From Syntrophobacteraceae bacterium (GTDB lineage: Bacteria; Desulfobacterota; Syntrophobacteria; Syntrophobacterales; Syntrophobacteraceae): 54,439 bases of DNA. The translations under genes were made by a program, and so were the position numbers. This document shows positions 53,215 through 54,439 of this stretch, in pieces; position 1 is the first letter of the stretch, and the number at the start of each line of letters is the position of its first letter. The notes beneath the pieces are model-generated. The model searched no databases. It was given only the letters and a program-made list of their open reading frames with translations, and was not told the DNA's origin. The stretch covers positions 1-54,439 of the forward strand of contig JABUEY010000008.1 of the NCBI GenBank assembly GCA_013314815.1, read 5' to 3'.

Positions 53215-53538
53215 ATGTTCCGGGTGTAGAACCCACGAGACGCACTTCCACCGGTTGTTCGCTTCCCTGGAAGACGAACACGTATACGGTCACTCAGGTA
53301 TCTTTTCCAGCGTGAAACATGGGAGAGAGCCGGCTTTCGGCCGCCCTGCGGTTCTGAATGAAACGATGCTGGTGCAACCGTTCGGGGAGTGAAAGAACGT
53401 TGAAAAGTAAAACGGGAGCATGGCAACGGATAAAACGGGAATCCTCCGTGAGCAGGGCCATGATGATGCCTGCAACTTCTTCCCTCTCGTACCTTCGAAA
53501 TCCCTCTTGCGAAGCACAGCCTGACCTGCATGCTGTAT
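53215..53538. other. Long leader between riboswitch and NusG paralogue
   Basis: About 320 bases on the transcript with no convincing gene. A 55-codon minus-strand frame at 53294-53461 (starting MALLTEDSRF) has protein-like composition but no ribosome site. A short CTTCG/CGAAG stem at about 53493-53514 lies just after the riboswitch. Confidence 0.4.
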
Positions 53539-53631
53539 ACGCCCGGCAGCCCTGCAACCCTATTCCCTTTCAGGGAACTTAGGCCGGAAGCTTTGCGCCC
53601 CACCCTTTCGGATGTTTTGCCCTTTTCGAAC
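53539..53631 (-). ncRNA. Cyclic di-GMP-I (GEMM) riboswitch
   Basis: On the minus strand the aptamer core is clear: GGGCAAAAC (53622-53614), a GAAA tetraloop (53609-53606) between pairing arms, GCGCAAAGC (53598-53590), CCGGCCTAA (53587-53579), a hairpin with GTTCCC and GGGAAT arms (53578-53562), and the closing GGGTTGCAGGGCTGCC (53560-53545). Order and spacing match the c-di-GMP-I consensus. It would tie expression of the downstream NusG paralogue to the second messenger that controls biofilm and motility. An expression platform is not resolved by eye. Confidence 0.87.
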
Positions 53632-53687
53632 GCCGGCCTTCCCCGGGCCGACCTCATTCCATGCTCAACAAGGCACAATGATGTTCT

Positions 53688-53715
53688 ATTCTAGACGAGT
53701 GAGGATAATTTGCAA
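53688..53715 (-). promoter_or_regulatory. Promoter of the riboswitch leader
   Basis: On the minus strand TTGCAA (53715-53710), a 16-base spacer and TAGAAT (53693-53688). The predicted start, about 53681, is some 50 bases before the aptamer and downstream of the neighbouring gene's stop. Confidence 0.5.
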
Positions 53716-53788
53716 GAAAGATCCTGCCCGATCTCCGCCGGCATCCGAAATCTTTCCCGTCTCACACCGGACCGGGATTCGGCGTATT

Positions 53789-54439
53789 CTAGCTGCGTCC
53801 GGGTTTTGAGGAAGCAACCAACTCTTCCAGGGACCATGGCGTGCGCACCCGAAGAACACGTCCTCTCCGGTCGCCATAGAGCAGGAAGCCTTTTCCCAGG
53901 GCGTGGAAAAAGAGGTCCCTCGTGATTTGAACATCCATTTTGCAGTATTCGGCAAGCAGATCCCATCGGCCTTCCCTGAACCACTGGACGGCCTGGATGC
54001 CGTCGGAGGTTTTTGATTTGCCGAGTGTCTTTTCGGCGAGGTGGCCGAGGCTCAACCTGAAACCCAGGGTTTCGTTGATGGCCTTGAGCATGTCGAAGGT
54101 GGGCAGGCTGGTCAAATCCTGTGCCGTGTAGGCTTTGAGAACTCCATAGTCGAACTGTTCGACGTTGAATCCGACAACCAGGTCCAGTTCGTGCAGCTTC
54201 CTGATAAGCCGTGGTACGTCCTCTTCCCTGAATACCTCGAAGGTCTCTGATCCGGCTTCATGCAGGACGGCGAGAGAAACGCGCATGAGGTGCCTGTTTT
54301 GCCAACCGCCTACTTCTCCGGCCAGTCGCTGTGTTTCGAGGTCGAAGAACCCGATGCGAACCTGTGGCGGACGCTGAACAGATGGCATGGGGGCGGGTTC
54401 CGATTTGACCGGCTCCTGCTCCTGTGGAAAAAGGCTTTC
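53789..54439 (-). CDS. RNase H-like DEDDy 3'-5' exonuclease-domain protein (5' end possibly outside window)
   Basis: At least 199 residues from an ATG at 54388, but the frame stays open to the window edge (216 codons visible) and the ATG has no ribosome site, so the true start may lie beyond. Exonuclease motifs: IGFFDLETQ (Exo I, Asp-x-Glu), VVGFNVEQFDYGVL (Exo II) and YCKMDVQITRD (Exo III, Tyr-x3-Asp). This is the ribonuclease-H-like domain seen alone or at the end of helicase-like proteins. The Pro/Glu-rich stretch before the ATG looks like an interdomain linker, favouring a larger protein. Confidence 0.75.
   Translation of the reverse strand, partial: ESLFPQEQEPVKSEPAPMPSVQRPPQVRIGFFDLETQRLAGEVGGWQNRHLMRVSLAVLHEAGSETFEVFREEDVPRLIRKLHELDLVVGFNVEQFDYGVLKAYTAQDLTSLPTFDMLKAINETLGFRLSLGHLAEKTLGKSKTSDGIQAVQWFREGRWDLLAEYCKMDVQITRDLFFHALGKGFLLYGDRRGRVLRVRTPWSLEELVASSKPGRS

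Noticed and set aside
53184-53678. A 164-codon minus-strand frame before the NusG paralogue
   Set aside because: It runs through the riboswitch aptamer, has a Arg/Ser/Gly-rich composition and no family features.

Overview
The window reads as the chromosome of an anaerobic, moderately GC-rich Desulfobacterota-type (former Deltaproteobacteria) bacterium, probably a sulfate reducer or syntroph related to the Syntrophobacteraceae. The reasons are the corrinoid methyltransferase and iron-sulfur redox genes, an archaeal-style split glutamate synthase with ferredoxin domains, acetate kinase energy conservation, an apparent selenocysteine codon and a c-di-GMP riboswitch. The taxon is an inference. 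No tRNA, rRNA, CRISPR array, insertion sequence or phage gene was seen.

Region 1 (1-20.9 kb, all + strand) is the most interesting part. It is one long co-directional set of 19 genes. In order: sulfoacetaldehyde acetyltransferase (xsc, cut by the window edge), a molybdopterin oxidoreductase with its Fe-S subunit, a UPF0280 protein, a DUF39 protein with two 4Fe-4S motifs, an HdrD-like CCG-domain protein, a second DUF39 protein, a sulfonate/nitrate-type ABC importer (binding protein, permease, two different ATPases), an MtaA-like methylcobamide:coenzyme M methyltransferase homologue, a corrinoid protein, a second UroD-type methyltransferase, a thioredoxin-like protein, a CobW-like GTPase, a B12 activation-domain protein, a RACE-type corrinoid reactivase and acetate kinase. 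The second methyltransferase has an in-frame TGA exactly where its family has the C-terminal zinc-ligand Cys, and the frame continues to the normal family length, so I annotate it as a selenoprotein.

I propose that this locus imports and ferments a C2 sulfonate of the coenzyme M type (2-mercaptoethanesulfonate and/or its S-methyl form). The corrinoid system would remove the methyl group. The DUF39/UPF0280/Fe-S module would run a ComF-like reaction backwards, giving sulfoacetaldehyde, sulfide and two electrons. Xsc would give sulfite and acetyl phosphate, and acetate kinase would make ATP. This is inference from gene content.

Region 2 (20.9-22.1 kb) is non-coding and holds a decayed 17-18 bp repeat array. 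Region 3 (22.1-27.2 kb) is a three-gene glutamate synthase operon (amidotransferase; ferredoxin-FMN synthase; GXGXG domain fused to the FAD/NAD subunit). Region 4 (27.3-31.7 kb) holds a minus-strand operon of small and poorly known genes (J-domain, 75-aa protein, Fe-S protein, DUF2007/DUF3786, BtuF-like protein), then galE and dodecin on the plus strand.

Region 5 (31.9-43.0 kb, minus) is housekeeping: trxA, trxB, bamD, rho, rpmE, prfA, prmC, murA, comEC and a metallophosphoesterase. Region 6 (43.4-54.4 kb) has radA and a HAD hydrolase (+), mtnA and gatB (-), sucCD (+), a ModE-type HTH protein (-), moeA (+), a NusG/RfaH-type antiterminator (-) preceded by a well-formed c-di-GMP-I riboswitch and a long leader, and at the window end a DEDDy exonuclease-domain gene.
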